Assembly (NCBI GenBank): GCA_021372715.1
Contig: JAJFTX010000042.1
Span: forward strand, 1 to 18,257
Length of the DNA: 18,257 bases
Source of the DNA: Methanobacterium sp.
GTDB lineage: Archaea; Methanobacteriota; Methanobacteria; Methanobacteriales; Methanobacteriaceae
Reading direction: 5' to 3'
Part shown: positions 6,469 to 13,445 of the stretch, piece after piece
Position numbering within the stretch: position 1 is the first letter of the stretch
Layout: each line of letters opens with the position of its first letter
Position numbers and translations under genes: made by a program
The notes under the pieces: model-generated
What the model was told of the DNA's origin: nothing
The model's database searches: none
Seen by the model: the letters and a program-made list of their open reading frames with translations, nothing else

Positions 6469-7023
6469 TTATTGATCGATAGTTGTAAAACCTGTCTTAA
6501 GGTTTTTAATCTCCTCTGGAGATAATTTACTCTTAATTGCATTTTTATCTTCAATCAAACTATGACCAAAGGGATCTTCAATAATTAGAGTAACTTTTTT
6601 ATCCCCATTTCTTATACTATTTAATTCATCCAGTATTCTAACTGCGTTTCCCTTAGAATTCTCATCTTCTGCCCAGCTAAGAGCTGTATTAACTGCTTTT
6701 TGAAAACGCTCTAGAATACCTTCGATATTAGAAACATATCCTTGAGATTGTGGGCCTGGTTCTACTTTAAGACCTAATTCCGGTATTTTAATGGTAGCAG
6801 ATTGTGATTTAACCACCCTGGTATTCATTTTTTCTTTACCGATGGTTAAATTGTATTTTACAGGCTCTTTAACCTCTAAACAGATTACATCAGAGTGTTT
6901 AAATCCACATTCCTCGCATTTTACCGTGGATTCCATAATCTCCCCAAAATAAGGTATATTTTCCGTTGTGGTTTTAAGTATAAGGGTTCCTTTTTCTTTG
7001 CAAACTGGACAATCGGCTTTCAT
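6469..7023 (-). CDS. ZPR1 zinc-finger domain protein (archaeal type)
   Basis: A 184-residue archaeal ZPR1 homologue. It has a four-cysteine zinc ribbon (DCPVC, Cys5 and Cys8; KCEECGF, Cys36 and Cys39) followed by the ZPR1 beta/alpha domain, with GIxERF-like GILERFQKA (102-110) and IIEDPFGHS near residue 150. In eukaryotes ZPR1 assists folding of elongation factor 1A; archaeal proteins carry one copy of the module and their role is less clear. The frame is open eight codons further to a TTG at 7047. I prefer the ATG at 7023, because a TATA-like TTTATATA at 7070-7063 predicts initiation near 7040, downstream of the TTG, and GGAGAT precedes the ATG. It is convergent with the histone-fold gene, with only 11 bases between their ends. 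Confidence 0.88.
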   Translation of the reverse strand: MKADCPVCKEKGTLILKTTTENIPYFGEIMESTVKCEECGFKHSDVICLEVKEPVKYNLTIGKEKMNTRVVKSQSATIKIPELGLKVEPGPQSQGYVSNIEGILERFQKAVNTALSWAEDENSKGNAVRILDELNSIRNGDKKVTLIIEDPFGHSLIEDKNAIKSKLSPEEIKNLKTGFTTIDQ

Positions 7024-7062
7024 ATAATGATCTATCTCCGTTTTCAAGATAATTTATATTAT

Positions 7063-7070
7063 TATATAAA
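7063..7070 (-). promoter_or_regulatory. Putative TATA box for the ZPR1 gene
   Basis: TTTATATA on the minus strand predicts transcription from about 7040, which favours the ATG at 7023 over the TTG at 7047 as the ZPR1 start. Confidence 0.4.
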
Positions 7071-7119
7071 ATAATATCTTCCACTATAAAAAATATAATA
7101 GATAAATTAATGTAATTAG

Positions 7120-7127
7120 AAAAAAAA
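7120..7127 (-). terminator. T8 tract terminator after the P-loop kinase gene
   Basis: Eight consecutive T on the minus strand follow the kinase TAA directly. Euryarchaeal termination uses such U-tracts without needing a hairpin. Confidence 0.5.
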
Positions 7128-8093
7128 TTATGGTTGCTCTTTATCCTTTTTAAATAATAATCCTTTCTCGTCCAACTCTTTTATCATTTTTTTCAAAGTA
7201 ACTTCATCAGGAGCACAGATTTGATGACTATGCACATTATCTGAAAGATGATAAAGGTTTTCCAAGTCTTTCTTACGCTTAGGGTTTTGATTCAAACGAT
7301 TAATAAAACGTTCAGCTTCAACAGGGTCGTAAACGTTAACCTTTCTTTTAAGTGGCTCACCAAAACCCGGGAGATAGTAGGTAACATCAACCAGTCTTCC
7401 ACCATATTTGTTTATGATGATGTCGGTTAATTTACCAAGTTCGTCTACTGAATTTTGGAAGAGCAGGTTCTTACAAATTTGTTTAATTATGCTAAGCATT
7501 CTTTTAATGGTATTATCAATATCTATATTATTTATGACAGGAATATTATGTTCAACTGCTTGTTTAACCAAGTAATTATTTATGATCCTATTTTCCTTAA
7601 AGTATTCTAGGTGTTTACCGCCTCTTTTAATGGCCATAGCTCTTTTAACGAAACGTTCTTTATGAATCTCTTCGTCGGTGGTAAGTACGAAGAAATGAAT
7701 TGAGGCCACATCTTTATATTTCTCTATATCAATAAAACCAGGAACTAAATGTACACCTTCAATTACCACATCATCGGAGTCATTTATCGCTCTTTGTATA
7801 ACCTTTTCAATAGCAGGTATAACAAAGGCTGCATGTTCTTCAAAACCTGCACTTATTAAACCTTCTTTGTTACCTTCGAAACGATGTTTGTCTCTAATTG
7901 TAACATAAGCATCAAATGATGATTTATGTAGAGCGGGAGCATATTCTGGACCTATTATCCCTCTCACAATTTCCCTAATAAAATCTGTTTCGATGGTATG
8001 GGTAATGCCCAGTGTATTTGCTAATTGTGAAGCAATTGTTGATTTACCTATTCCCGATGCACTACCAATCAATATTACATATGGTTTTCTCAA
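7128..8093 (-). CDS. 2-phosphoglycerate kinase-like P-loop kinase
   Basis: A P-loop kinase of about 321 residues. The Walker A motif GSASGIGKST is at residues 10-19, with a small-molecule-kinase core: ETDFIREIVRG, the long lid-like KHRFEGNKEG region, DDVVIEGVHLVPG as the Walker B strand, and KERFVKRA. The last 100 residues form an extra domain (KYGGRLVDVTYYLPGFGEP onward). This matches archaeal 2-phosphoglycerate kinase, which makes 2,3-bisphosphoglycerate, the precursor of cyclic 2,3-diphosphoglycerate, a thermoprotectant and phosphate store of Methanobacteriales. The frame begins with TTG at 8108 without a ribosome site; I choose the TTG at 8093, which has GGAG (8106-8103) nine bases upstream and leaves the P-loop strand intact. 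It follows the Roadblock gene by about 40 bases, probably in one transcript. The substrate is inferred, not shown. Confidence 0.72.
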   Translation of the reverse strand: MRKPYVILIGSASGIGKSTIASQLANTLGITHTIETDFIREIVRGIIGPEYAPALHKSSFDAYVTIRDKHRFEGNKEGLISAGFEEHAAFVIPAIEKVIQRAINDSDDVVIEGVHLVPGFIDIEKYKDVASIHFFVLTTDEEIHKERFVKRAMAIKRGGKHLEYFKENRIINNYLVKQAVEHNIPVINNIDIDNTIKRMLSIIKQICKNLLFQNSVDELGKLTDIIINKYGGRLVDVTYYLPGFGEPLKRKVNVYDPVEAERFINRLNQNPKRKKDLENLYHLSDNVHSHQICAPDEVTLKKMIKELDEKGLLFKKDKEQP

Positions 8094-8134
8094 AGAGATC
8101 AACTCCAAATAAAAAGAAGTTGTTTAACCAGTTT

Positions 8135-8482
8135 TTAGGTTAAAAAGTCAATTACTCTTTCAGCACTTCTTCTCATTTCGATTCTGATTAATCCCAGATT
8201 TATTTCTATATCCGATATTACAACCAGTATACCTTCTCCTGCATCAATCATTAGGGTTTTACCTTTATTCCCTTCGATCATTACTTGTTGTAATGGTTCG
8301 TGTTTCATTTCTTCTGCTGATCTTTCTGCAGTACCGAAAACTGCAGATGCCATTGCTGCTACCAGTTCGGAGTCTATATCTCCGGGTACTTCGCTTTCTA
8401 TAATTAAACCGTCTTTTCCTACAACTAGAGATCCATTTACCCCATTAATCCTGCCTAAATCTTTAAGTACTCTATCAATCAT
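8135..8482 (-). CDS. Roadblock/LC7 domain protein
   Basis: A 115-residue single-domain Roadblock/LC7 protein. The fold is visible as an N-terminal helix (IDRVLKDLGRINGV), the strand pair GSLVVGKDGLIIES (17-30), the long helix SELVAAMASAVFGTAERSAEEM (38-59) and the closing strands MIEGNKGKTLMID and GILVVISD. Proteins of this type dimerise and regulate small GTPases or other NTPases (MglB acts on MglA in bacteria). No GTPase gene lies in the window. The nearest nucleotide-binding proteins are the downstream kinase and, on the opposite strand, DUF1611 and two MinD proteins. The ATG at 8482 has a strong GGAGG site (8493-8489) six bases away. It is transcribed divergently from the SepF/MinD cluster. 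The fold is confident; the partner is unknown. Confidence 0.88.
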   Translation of the reverse strand: MIDRVLKDLGRINGVNGSLVVGKDGLIIESEVPGDIDSELVAAMASAVFGTAERSAEEMKHEPLQQVMIEGNKGKTLMIDAGEGILVVISDIEINLGLIRIEMRRSAERVIDFLT

Positions 8483-8515
8483 ACTATGCCTCCATAATAG
8501 AATTTTATTCTACCC

Positions 8516-8553
<38 letters not shown>

Positions 8554-8600
8554 GATAATGAATATTCCACTGATATTTCACTAACAATAGGAGTGATTTT

Positions 8601-9653
8601 TTGTATTTTGTTAATTCAGTTAAAGACCTTAATGATCTTAATCCATTCATAATCATTGGTTGCGGTGGTGGAGGAGAAAAATTTGCTAATTTTGAAGGAG
8701 TAGAAGCTGTTGGTTTTATAGATGATAATAAAGAAAAACAAGGTACGGAATTTTGTAATAAAACTATTTATTCAGATTTGGAACAGTTAATTCAGGAGAC
8801 TGACGCCAATAGCGTTGCTATAATGCTACCCATAGGTGCTGAAGGATCTGCGCTGAAATATGCTGTTCAAGCAATAAATAAAGGAAAAAATGTGGTTACT
8901 TCCTTTAGATCATTGCCATTATCCTTAAATCCTTCAATAATAAAGTTTGCTGATGAAAAAAATGTAGTTATAAAAGAAATCAGCCCCCGTTTAGATGTTA
9001 TACGCAATATATTTGGAAATGCACCATCATGGTGTACTGAAATACTACCTAAATTGAAATATAAGCCTAAAAATCCAGTTATTTTTATAGGAGGAACATC
9101 ACAGGAATGTGGTAAGAGAACAACAACTCGAATGTTGGGTAAAACAGCACAAAAGGCCGGAATGAATCCTGCAATCATTTCCACAGATGAAATGGGTCTT
9201 GAAGGTCCGGTAGATATGAATTTTAGGGCGGGTAGTTTATCCGTAATGGATGTGGCCTCGGCGGTTATGGGGGCTATTGAATATATGGAAGAAAGAAAGG
9301 ATCCAGATATAATATTTGTAGAAGGACAATCAAGCCTCACTGAACAGGGTAATCCTCACCCGAGAGGTCTATCAGCAGCTATAATGGTGGGAGCCCAGCC
9401 GGATGCAACTGTGGTCTGCCACAGACCTAATCATCCCTACAGGCATCCAAGAGGTATTGATTACGAAATAAAAGCGATTGAGGCTGTTGAACCAACAAAA
9501 GTGATAGGTCTCTCTCTAAATTTAAGGAATGTTGAAGATAAGAATGTATTAATGGATTATGAGTCGAAATATGGTTTACCTGCTGTTGATATAAAGAATG
9601 GCGGAGCATCAAAATTATTGAAAGTTATCAACGACCATATAAGGAAGTTATAA
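8601..9653 (+). CDS. DUF1611 family P-loop protein
   Basis: A 350-residue DUF1611 protein with two parts: an N-terminal Rossmann-like domain (about 15-150, with IIIGCGGGGEKF and VGFIDDN) and a C-terminal P-loop NTPase domain (about 157-350). The latter has GGTSQECGKRTTT (164-176), a Walker-A-like loop with Lys172, the conserved TDEMGLEGPVD stretch, DIIFVEGQSSL as the Walker B strand, and NPHPRGLS plus HRPNHPYRHPRG as family motifs. Some bacterial members act in D-amino-acid metabolism, and the fold resembles dethiobiotin synthetase-like or amide-forming enzymes; the archaeal substrate is unknown. The TTG start at 8601 is supported by AGGAGTGA at 8589-8596. A single base separates its stop from the sepF start, so the two are co-translated. 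A moonlighting or metabolic link to cell division is only an inference from position. Confidence 0.82.
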   Translation: MYFVNSVKDLNDLNPFIIIGCGGGGEKFANFEGVEAVGFIDDNKEKQGTEFCNKTIYSDLEQLIQETDANSVAIMLPIGAEGSALKYAVQAINKGKNVVTSFRSLPLSLNPSIIKFADEKNVVIKEISPRLDVIRNIFGNAPSWCTEILPKLKYKPKNPVIFIGGTSQECGKRTTTRMLGKTAQKAGMNPAIISTDEMGLEGPVDMNFRAGSLSVMDVASAVMGAIEYMEERKDPDIIFVEGQSSLTEQGNPHPRGLSAAIMVGAQPDATVVCHRPNHPYRHPRGIDYEIKAIEAVEPTKVIGLSLNLRNVEDKNVLMDYESKYGLPAVDIKNGGASKLLKVINDHIRKL

Positions 9654-9654
9654 T

Positions 9655-10011
9655 ATGAAGGATATAATGGATAGTTTGAAGAAAAATCTAGGTTTAGATG
9701 AGGGTAAAAAGAGCACTGATGATCAAGAAACAATAATAGTGCCTGAACAGACTTTCTATGAAATAATATTAATGAAGGTAAATAACTTGGATGATTTCAT
9801 GGAAGCTATGCGACAGATAGAGGAAGAAAAAAACCCTATAATAATGGATTTAAGCAATTTTGAAAAGAACGTCCCGGAAGACTTCAGTATTGCTGGGGAG
9901 AAATTGAAGACCTTCAGGGATAGTACAGGTGGAGAGGCCATATTACTAAGTAAAAACGGTAAAAATATTATAATAGTAACTCCACCAGAAGTAAAACTAA
10001 TAAGAAAATAA
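9655..10011 (+). CDS. sepF: Cell division protein SepF (archaeal FtsZ membrane anchor)
   Basis: A 118-residue SepF. The first 14 residues (MKDIMDSLKKNLGL) form an amphipathic helix that would bind the membrane. A charged linker (15-28) leads to the SepF core (about 29-118), with IMDLSNFEK (63-71), a GGEAILLSKNGKNIIIVTP strand pair (92-110) and a short basic tail. Archaeal SepF recruits FtsZ to the membrane at the division site, as shown in Haloferax and Methanobrevibacter. Length and the Asp-Leu-Ser element fit the family. It starts one base after the DUF1611 stop and is followed, after a 126-base gap with its own TATA-like sequence, by DUF2226 and two MinD genes. No ftsZ is present in the window. 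Confidence 0.9.
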   Translation: MKDIMDSLKKNLGLDEGKKSTDDQETIIVPEQTFYEIILMKVNNLDDFMEAMRQIEEEKNPIIMDLSNFEKNVPEDFSIAGEKLKTFRDSTGGEAILLSKNGKNIIIVTPPEVKLIRK

Positions 10012-10092
10012 AAACCCAATTAATAGTCAAGGTAAATTGTTCAGAAGTAGATTATTTCCAAATATGAAAAATAATGAATAGAGGTAATAATC

Positions 10093-10100
10093 TTTAAATG
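10093..10100 (+). promoter_or_regulatory. Putative TATA box for the DUF2226/MinD operon
   Basis: TTTAAATG at 10093-10100 predicts initiation near 10121, just before GAGGGA (10125-10130). This supports the ATG at 10138 rather than the one at 10102, which would lie upstream of the message. There is no T-tract after sepF, so read-through from the upstream operon is also possible. Confidence 0.35.
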
Positions 10101-10137
10101 AATGAAGTATACTTACTATATATTGAGGGAATTAAAA

Positions 10138-11739
10138 ATGGAAATGCCCATTACCAAACCATCTATGGTTTCATATGCCGATGAAGTGGACTTTGCAGAG
10201 ATTTTAGAGAAGCTATTGAAGGATAGACATAATGGATTCATTAGAGTCACATCGGGTTCTGATGAAGGATTTATTCTTTTTGAAAATGGAAAACAATTAG
10301 CAGCATCCTATGAAAGATATTCAAAATCGGAAGCCATTGATCAAATAAAATCTGCCATGGAAAAGGATGATACGGTAATTGAAATTTTTGATTTAAGACC
10401 ATCTCATATTGATTATCTCCTTGATGTAAATAAACCCTATATATTGGAACCAGATTATGATATTAATAAAGTTATAGAAGATCTCAAATCAAAAAAATCC
10501 GAATCAGAACCTTCAATATCTGAATTACTTGAAGATAAAACAGAATCAGAAGTAACCACTCAAAATGAAACTGAAATAGATTCAAAGACAATGGAAACAA
10601 CTAAAAGTGAATTTAAAATAGAACCAGAACCAGAACCTGTTCCTGAACCAGAGAAGACCGTTACCGAACCATCAATTGAACTTCAAACCCCTAAATCAGA
10701 AACTTCTGATAAAACTATAAATGAACCCCCAATTTCTGAGACTAAAACAGAACCAGAGCAAGATACTGAGGCTAAAGAAACTGTTTCTGCACCTATCAGT
10801 GAACCAAAACAGACCGAAACTACTCCTGAAGAAATAAAAACAGAGCCTGTGGCTGATAATGAGCCTGAAACTAATTTTGAACCAGTTACTGAACCTAAAA
10901 AACCAGAACCATCCTCTGTAACTGAACCTAAAAAAACTGAATCTGAACATGTACCAGAACCAAAGATCATTGAACCCACTCCAGAACCCGCTCCAGAACC
11001 CGCTCCAGAACCAGAGCCTGAATTGGAGCAACTCGAATCTGAACCAGTAGTGGAAACTAAACCTACAGTATCAGAAAATGTTCCAGAACAAGGTAAAACA
11101 GAGTCTGAGCAGATTAAACCACAATCTGCACCAATAAGTGAAAATTCAACAGAAACTGCTGAAGATGATTCTGAAAAAATGCCTGATTTAGAGGCAGATA
11201 AATTCACGGTCAAAGATGAATCAACTAAAAAGTATATGGAATCTAAGAATGCTCTTAAAGAAGAATTAAAAACCATGGAAGCAAAACCAGAAAAAGAAGT
11301 TGATTCAGAAGTCGAAGTTAAGGAAAAACCTGTTGATCGTACAAAACTGTTGAAAAAGTATGGAATAAAAGAAATGAATGAAGATGATGTAGATGATCTT
11401 TTAGATACTTATAAGGGGGGATCATTAAACGATGAGGACGTTGAAAAGATAGAACTCGCTCTTATGAATAAGATAAAGAAATCAATTTTCGGTATACCTA
11501 AAATAAAAGGCGCTGAAGTAATGGTGTTCTTAGAAAATGCGGCGGAACTCACCGGAGATATCAACATCATTATTGAATATGAAACTCAAGGATTTTTTTC
11601 AAGATTAATGGGTGAATCAAAGACCATAGAGAATTTGAGAAGGCAAGTTATAAATATAGCGCAAATAGAAATTAAAAAGAGTTTCAGAAAATATCCAGAA
11701 ATTGTTAATAATTTCAACATAAATGTAGAGATTAGTTAG
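10138..11739 (+). CDS. DUF2226 domain protein with long Glu/Pro-rich linker
   Basis: A 533-residue archaeal protein in three parts. Residues 1-115 form a DUF2226-like N-terminal domain (HNGFIRVTSGSDEGFILFENGKQ, beta-hairpin then helices). Residues about 118-395 are a low-complexity linker rich in Glu, Pro, Thr, Ser and Lys, with PEPAPEPAPEPEPE-type stretches and a total lack of hydrophobic clusters. Residues about 401-533 form a second folded domain (RTKLLKKYGIKE, KKSIFGIPKIKGAEVMVFL, QGFFSRLMGESK) ending in alternating hydrophobic residues. It has no signal peptide or membrane helix. I choose the ATG at 10138, which has GAGGGA eight bases upstream; the frame extends to 10102 but those codons overlap the promoter. 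It lies directly before two MinD genes, with its TAG inside the ribosome site of the first. A scaffold or tether for MinD at the membrane is inference. Confidence 0.75.
   Translation: MEMPITKPSMVSYADEVDFAEILEKLLKDRHNGFIRVTSGSDEGFILFENGKQLAASYERYSKSEAIDQIKSAMEKDDTVIEIFDLRPSHIDYLLDVNKPYILEPDYDINKVIEDLKSKKSESEPSISELLEDKTESEVTTQNETEIDSKTMETTKSEFKIEPEPEPVPEPEKTVTEPSIELQTPKSETSDKTINEPPISETKTEPEQDTEAKETVSAPISEPKQTETTPEEIKTEPVADNEPETNFEPVTEPKKPEPSSVTEPKKTESEHVPEPKIIEPTPEPAPEPAPEPEPELEQLESEPVVETKPTVSENVPEQGKTESEQIKPQSAPISENSTETAEDDSEKMPDLEADKFTVKDESTKKYMESKNALKEELKTMEAKPEKEVDSEVEVKEKPVDRTKLLKKYGIKEMNEDDVDDLLDTYKGGSLNDEDVEKIELALMNKIKKSIFGIPKIKGAEVMVFLENAAELTGDINIIIEYETQGFFSRLMGESKTIENLRRQVINIAQIEIKKSFRKYPEIVNNFNINVEIS
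10981..11016 (+). repeat. 12-base tandem repeat inside the DUF2226 linker
   Basis: CCAGAACCCGCT occurs twice in direct tandem (10981-10992, 10993-11004), followed by a partial third copy (11005-11016). It encodes PEPA units and is a likely site of slippage-driven length change. Looser Glu-Pro repeats occur at 10621-10653. Confidence 0.8.
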
Positions 11740-11750
11740 GAGGAATTTAA

Positions 11751-12530
11751 TTGACAAGAGTTATAACAGTTGCTTCAGGAAAAGGTGGAGTGGGAAAAAC
11801 AACCATAACGGCTAATTTAGGAGTAGCTTTATCAACTTACGGAGAAGAAACTTTAGTTTTAGATGCTGACGTGGCTATGGCCAACCTGGAATTGATCCTA
11901 GGAATGGAAGGTAAATCAGTAACCCTCCACGACGTACTATCTGGAAAAGCAACAATCGATGAAGCAATATATGAAGGTCCTGGTGGTGTAAAGGTCGTAC
12001 CAGCAGGTATATCTCTGGAAGGGCTTCGACAAATAAAAATGGATAGATTAGAAGATGCTCTGGAAACATTAGTCCAAGATATTGATATACTCTTAATAGA
12101 TGCCCCAGCAGGGCTTGAAAAGGATGCATTAGCAGCTATAGCTGCTGCACAAGAGATGATATTGGTTACCACTCCGGAGGTACCATCCATCAGTGATGCA
12201 CTAAAAACAAAGATAATCGCCAATAAATTAGGCGTTGACATATTGGGAGTAGTAATAAATAGAGAACTACACGATAAAACTTTTTTAACCATAAATGAGA
12301 TTGAAACTATACTAGAAGTTCCGGTTATTGCAGTTATACCAGATGACCCTGAAGTTAGCAGGGCAGCGGCCTTTGGGGAACCACTAATTGTGAAAAATCC
12401 AAAATCACCCACCAGTAATGCTATAATGCAACTAGGCGCTGATTTAATTGGAGAACAGTATGAACCAATAGAACCAGATAAGAAGGGTGTTATTGCCAAA
12501 TTAGTGGAAGGTTTACTGGGACGTAGATAA
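11751..12530 (+). CDS. minD: MinD/ParA-family ATPase (catalytically complete copy)
   Basis: A 259-residue MinD-type deviant Walker ATPase. The Walker A motif is GKGGVGKTT at 10-18, with both the signature Lys11 and the P-loop Lys16. Asp38 and Asp40 lie in the switch I region (VLDADVAMANLEL), and the Walker B strand is ILLIDAPAG (113-121). ATP-dependent dimers bind the membrane, and the C-terminal GVIAKLVEGLLGRR (246-259) could be the amphipathic membrane-targeting helix. MinD proteins position division or surface machinery; archaea lack MinE and mostly lack MinC. The TTG at 11751 follows an excellent AGGAGGAA site (11738-11745) that overlaps the stop codon of the DUF2226 gene, so expression is coupled. 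It is paralogous to the next gene, which shares the SPTSNAIMQL and YxPIEPDK stretches. Confidence 0.92.
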   Translation: MTRVITVASGKGGVGKTTITANLGVALSTYGEETLVLDADVAMANLELILGMEGKSVTLHDVLSGKATIDEAIYEGPGGVKVVPAGISLEGLRQIKMDRLEDALETLVQDIDILLIDAPAGLEKDALAAIAAAQEMILVTTPEVPSISDALKTKIIANKLGVDILGVVINRELHDKTFLTINEIETILEVPVIAVIPDDPEVSRAAAFGEPLIVKNPKSPTSNAIMQLGADLIGEQYEPIEPDKKGVIAKLVEGLLGRR

Positions 12531-12570
12531 AAATAAATAATAAATGGAATATAATAAAATAGTTAAAAAA

Positions 12571-13365
12571 ATGTCTAGATTTATAGCTATCGCTTCTGGG
12601 AAGGGAGGAGTAGGTAGAACCTCCTTAACATTCAATTTAGGAGTTGCCATGTCCCTTTTCGGGGAAAAAGTGGTAATGCTGGATTTAGATTTAGTTATGG
12701 CGAATTTAGATGTCATAACAGGTTTATTAAATCCGGATGTTACATTACACGATGTTTTAGTACGAGATCAATCAATAGAAGATTGTGTATATGAAATAGA
12801 ACATGATATACGGGTTATTCCCACAGGAATTCATTTTGAAACATTAAAACATATTAATCCCAACTACATATCCTGGAATAAGATAATCCAGGAAGGATCA
12901 GATTATGGGGATATATTCTTAATGGACATACCTGCAGGAATAAACGCTAACATCTTCGATGGTCTGCCAGAAGGAACAGAAGTTCTTTTACTTACAAACT
13001 CTACCATGCCTTCAGTTGCTGATGCACTGAAGATAAGAATATTATTCAATGAACTGGATATTGATGTATTAGGCTTTGTTTTGAATATGTGGTATGATGA
13101 TAAATTTTTACTCTCTCCTAATGAAATAGAAGCAATACTGGAAGTTCCTTTGATGAGTACCATACCATATGATCGAGAGATGGATCGTGCCCTGGCAATG
13201 GGAAGATCAGTGGTTGAAGTTAATCAGTCTTCACCTACCAGTAATGCTATTATGCAGCTTGCCGCGGATTTATTGGGTAAAAAATACGTTCCAATAGAGC
13301 CAGATAAGCAAAGCATACTAAATCGGTTGAAGAAGTTCGTTGGTATATTACCTGAATCTAAATAA
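12571..13365 (+). CDS. MinD/ParA-family protein with Lys-to-Arg change in the P-loop
   Basis: A 264-residue MinD paralogue that aligns end to end with the preceding gene. Its Walker A reads GKGGVGRTS (10-18): the signature Lys11 is kept, but the P-loop Lys16 is Arg (codon AGA at 12616-12618), a change expected to weaken or abolish ATP hydrolysis or binding. Asp38, Asp40 (MLDLD) and a Walker-B-like IFLMDIPAG remain, and the C-terminal SILNRLKKFVGIL (about 246-258) could still bind membrane. It may form a heterodimer with the active MinD or act as a locked scaffold. I place the start at the ATG at 12571, which matches the upstream paralogue (MSRFIAIASG against MTRVITVASG). The frame continues to an ATG at 12544. 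Neither has a ribosome site, so the gene may be translated from a leaderless or coupled message. Confidence 0.88.
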   Translation: MSRFIAIASGKGGVGRTSLTFNLGVAMSLFGEKVVMLDLDLVMANLDVITGLLNPDVTLHDVLVRDQSIEDCVYEIEHDIRVIPTGIHFETLKHINPNYISWNKIIQEGSDYGDIFLMDIPAGINANIFDGLPEGTEVLLLTNSTMPSVADALKIRILFNELDIDVLGFVLNMWYDDKFLLSPNEIEAILEVPLMSTIPYDREMDRALAMGRSVVEVNQSSPTSNAIMQLAADLLGKKYVPIEPDKQSILNRLKKFVGILPESK

Positions 13366-13375
13366 TATCCAATAA

Positions 13376-13391
13376 TTTTTATTTATAAATT
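13376..13391 (+). promoter_or_regulatory. Terminator-like T5 tract overlapping a TATA-like sequence before the PfkB gene
   Basis: TTTTT at 13376-13380 could end the MinD transcript. TTTATAAATT at 13382-13391 looks like a TATA box with initiation near 13412 and a leader of about 34 bases for the PfkB gene. Confidence 0.3.
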
Positions 13392-13445
13392 AATTTTTAA
13401 TAATTCTTGATTTTTAGCTACTTTAGATTTATTTTGAGAGATAAT

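Noticed and set aside
8867..9340. 157-codon open frame antisense to the DUF1611 gene
   Set aside because: The plus-strand frame has clear P-loop and family motifs and a good ribosome site; the antisense frame has none.
10683..11276. Long open frame on the minus strand, Ser/Gly/Val rich
   Set aside because: It is the antisense shadow of the Glu/Pro/Thr linker of the DUF2226 gene. Repetitive composition keeps stops away, and there is no ribosome site or domain.
11837..12499. 220-codon open frame antisense to the first MinD gene
   Set aside because: The plus-strand frame has complete MinD motifs and a perfect ribosome site; the antisense translation has no motif and low-complexity Ser/Ala/Ile runs.
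13407..13445. 13-codon extension of the PfkB kinase from a TTG
   Set aside because: No ribosome site, and it lies at the predicted transcription start; the family N-terminus fits the ATG at 13446.
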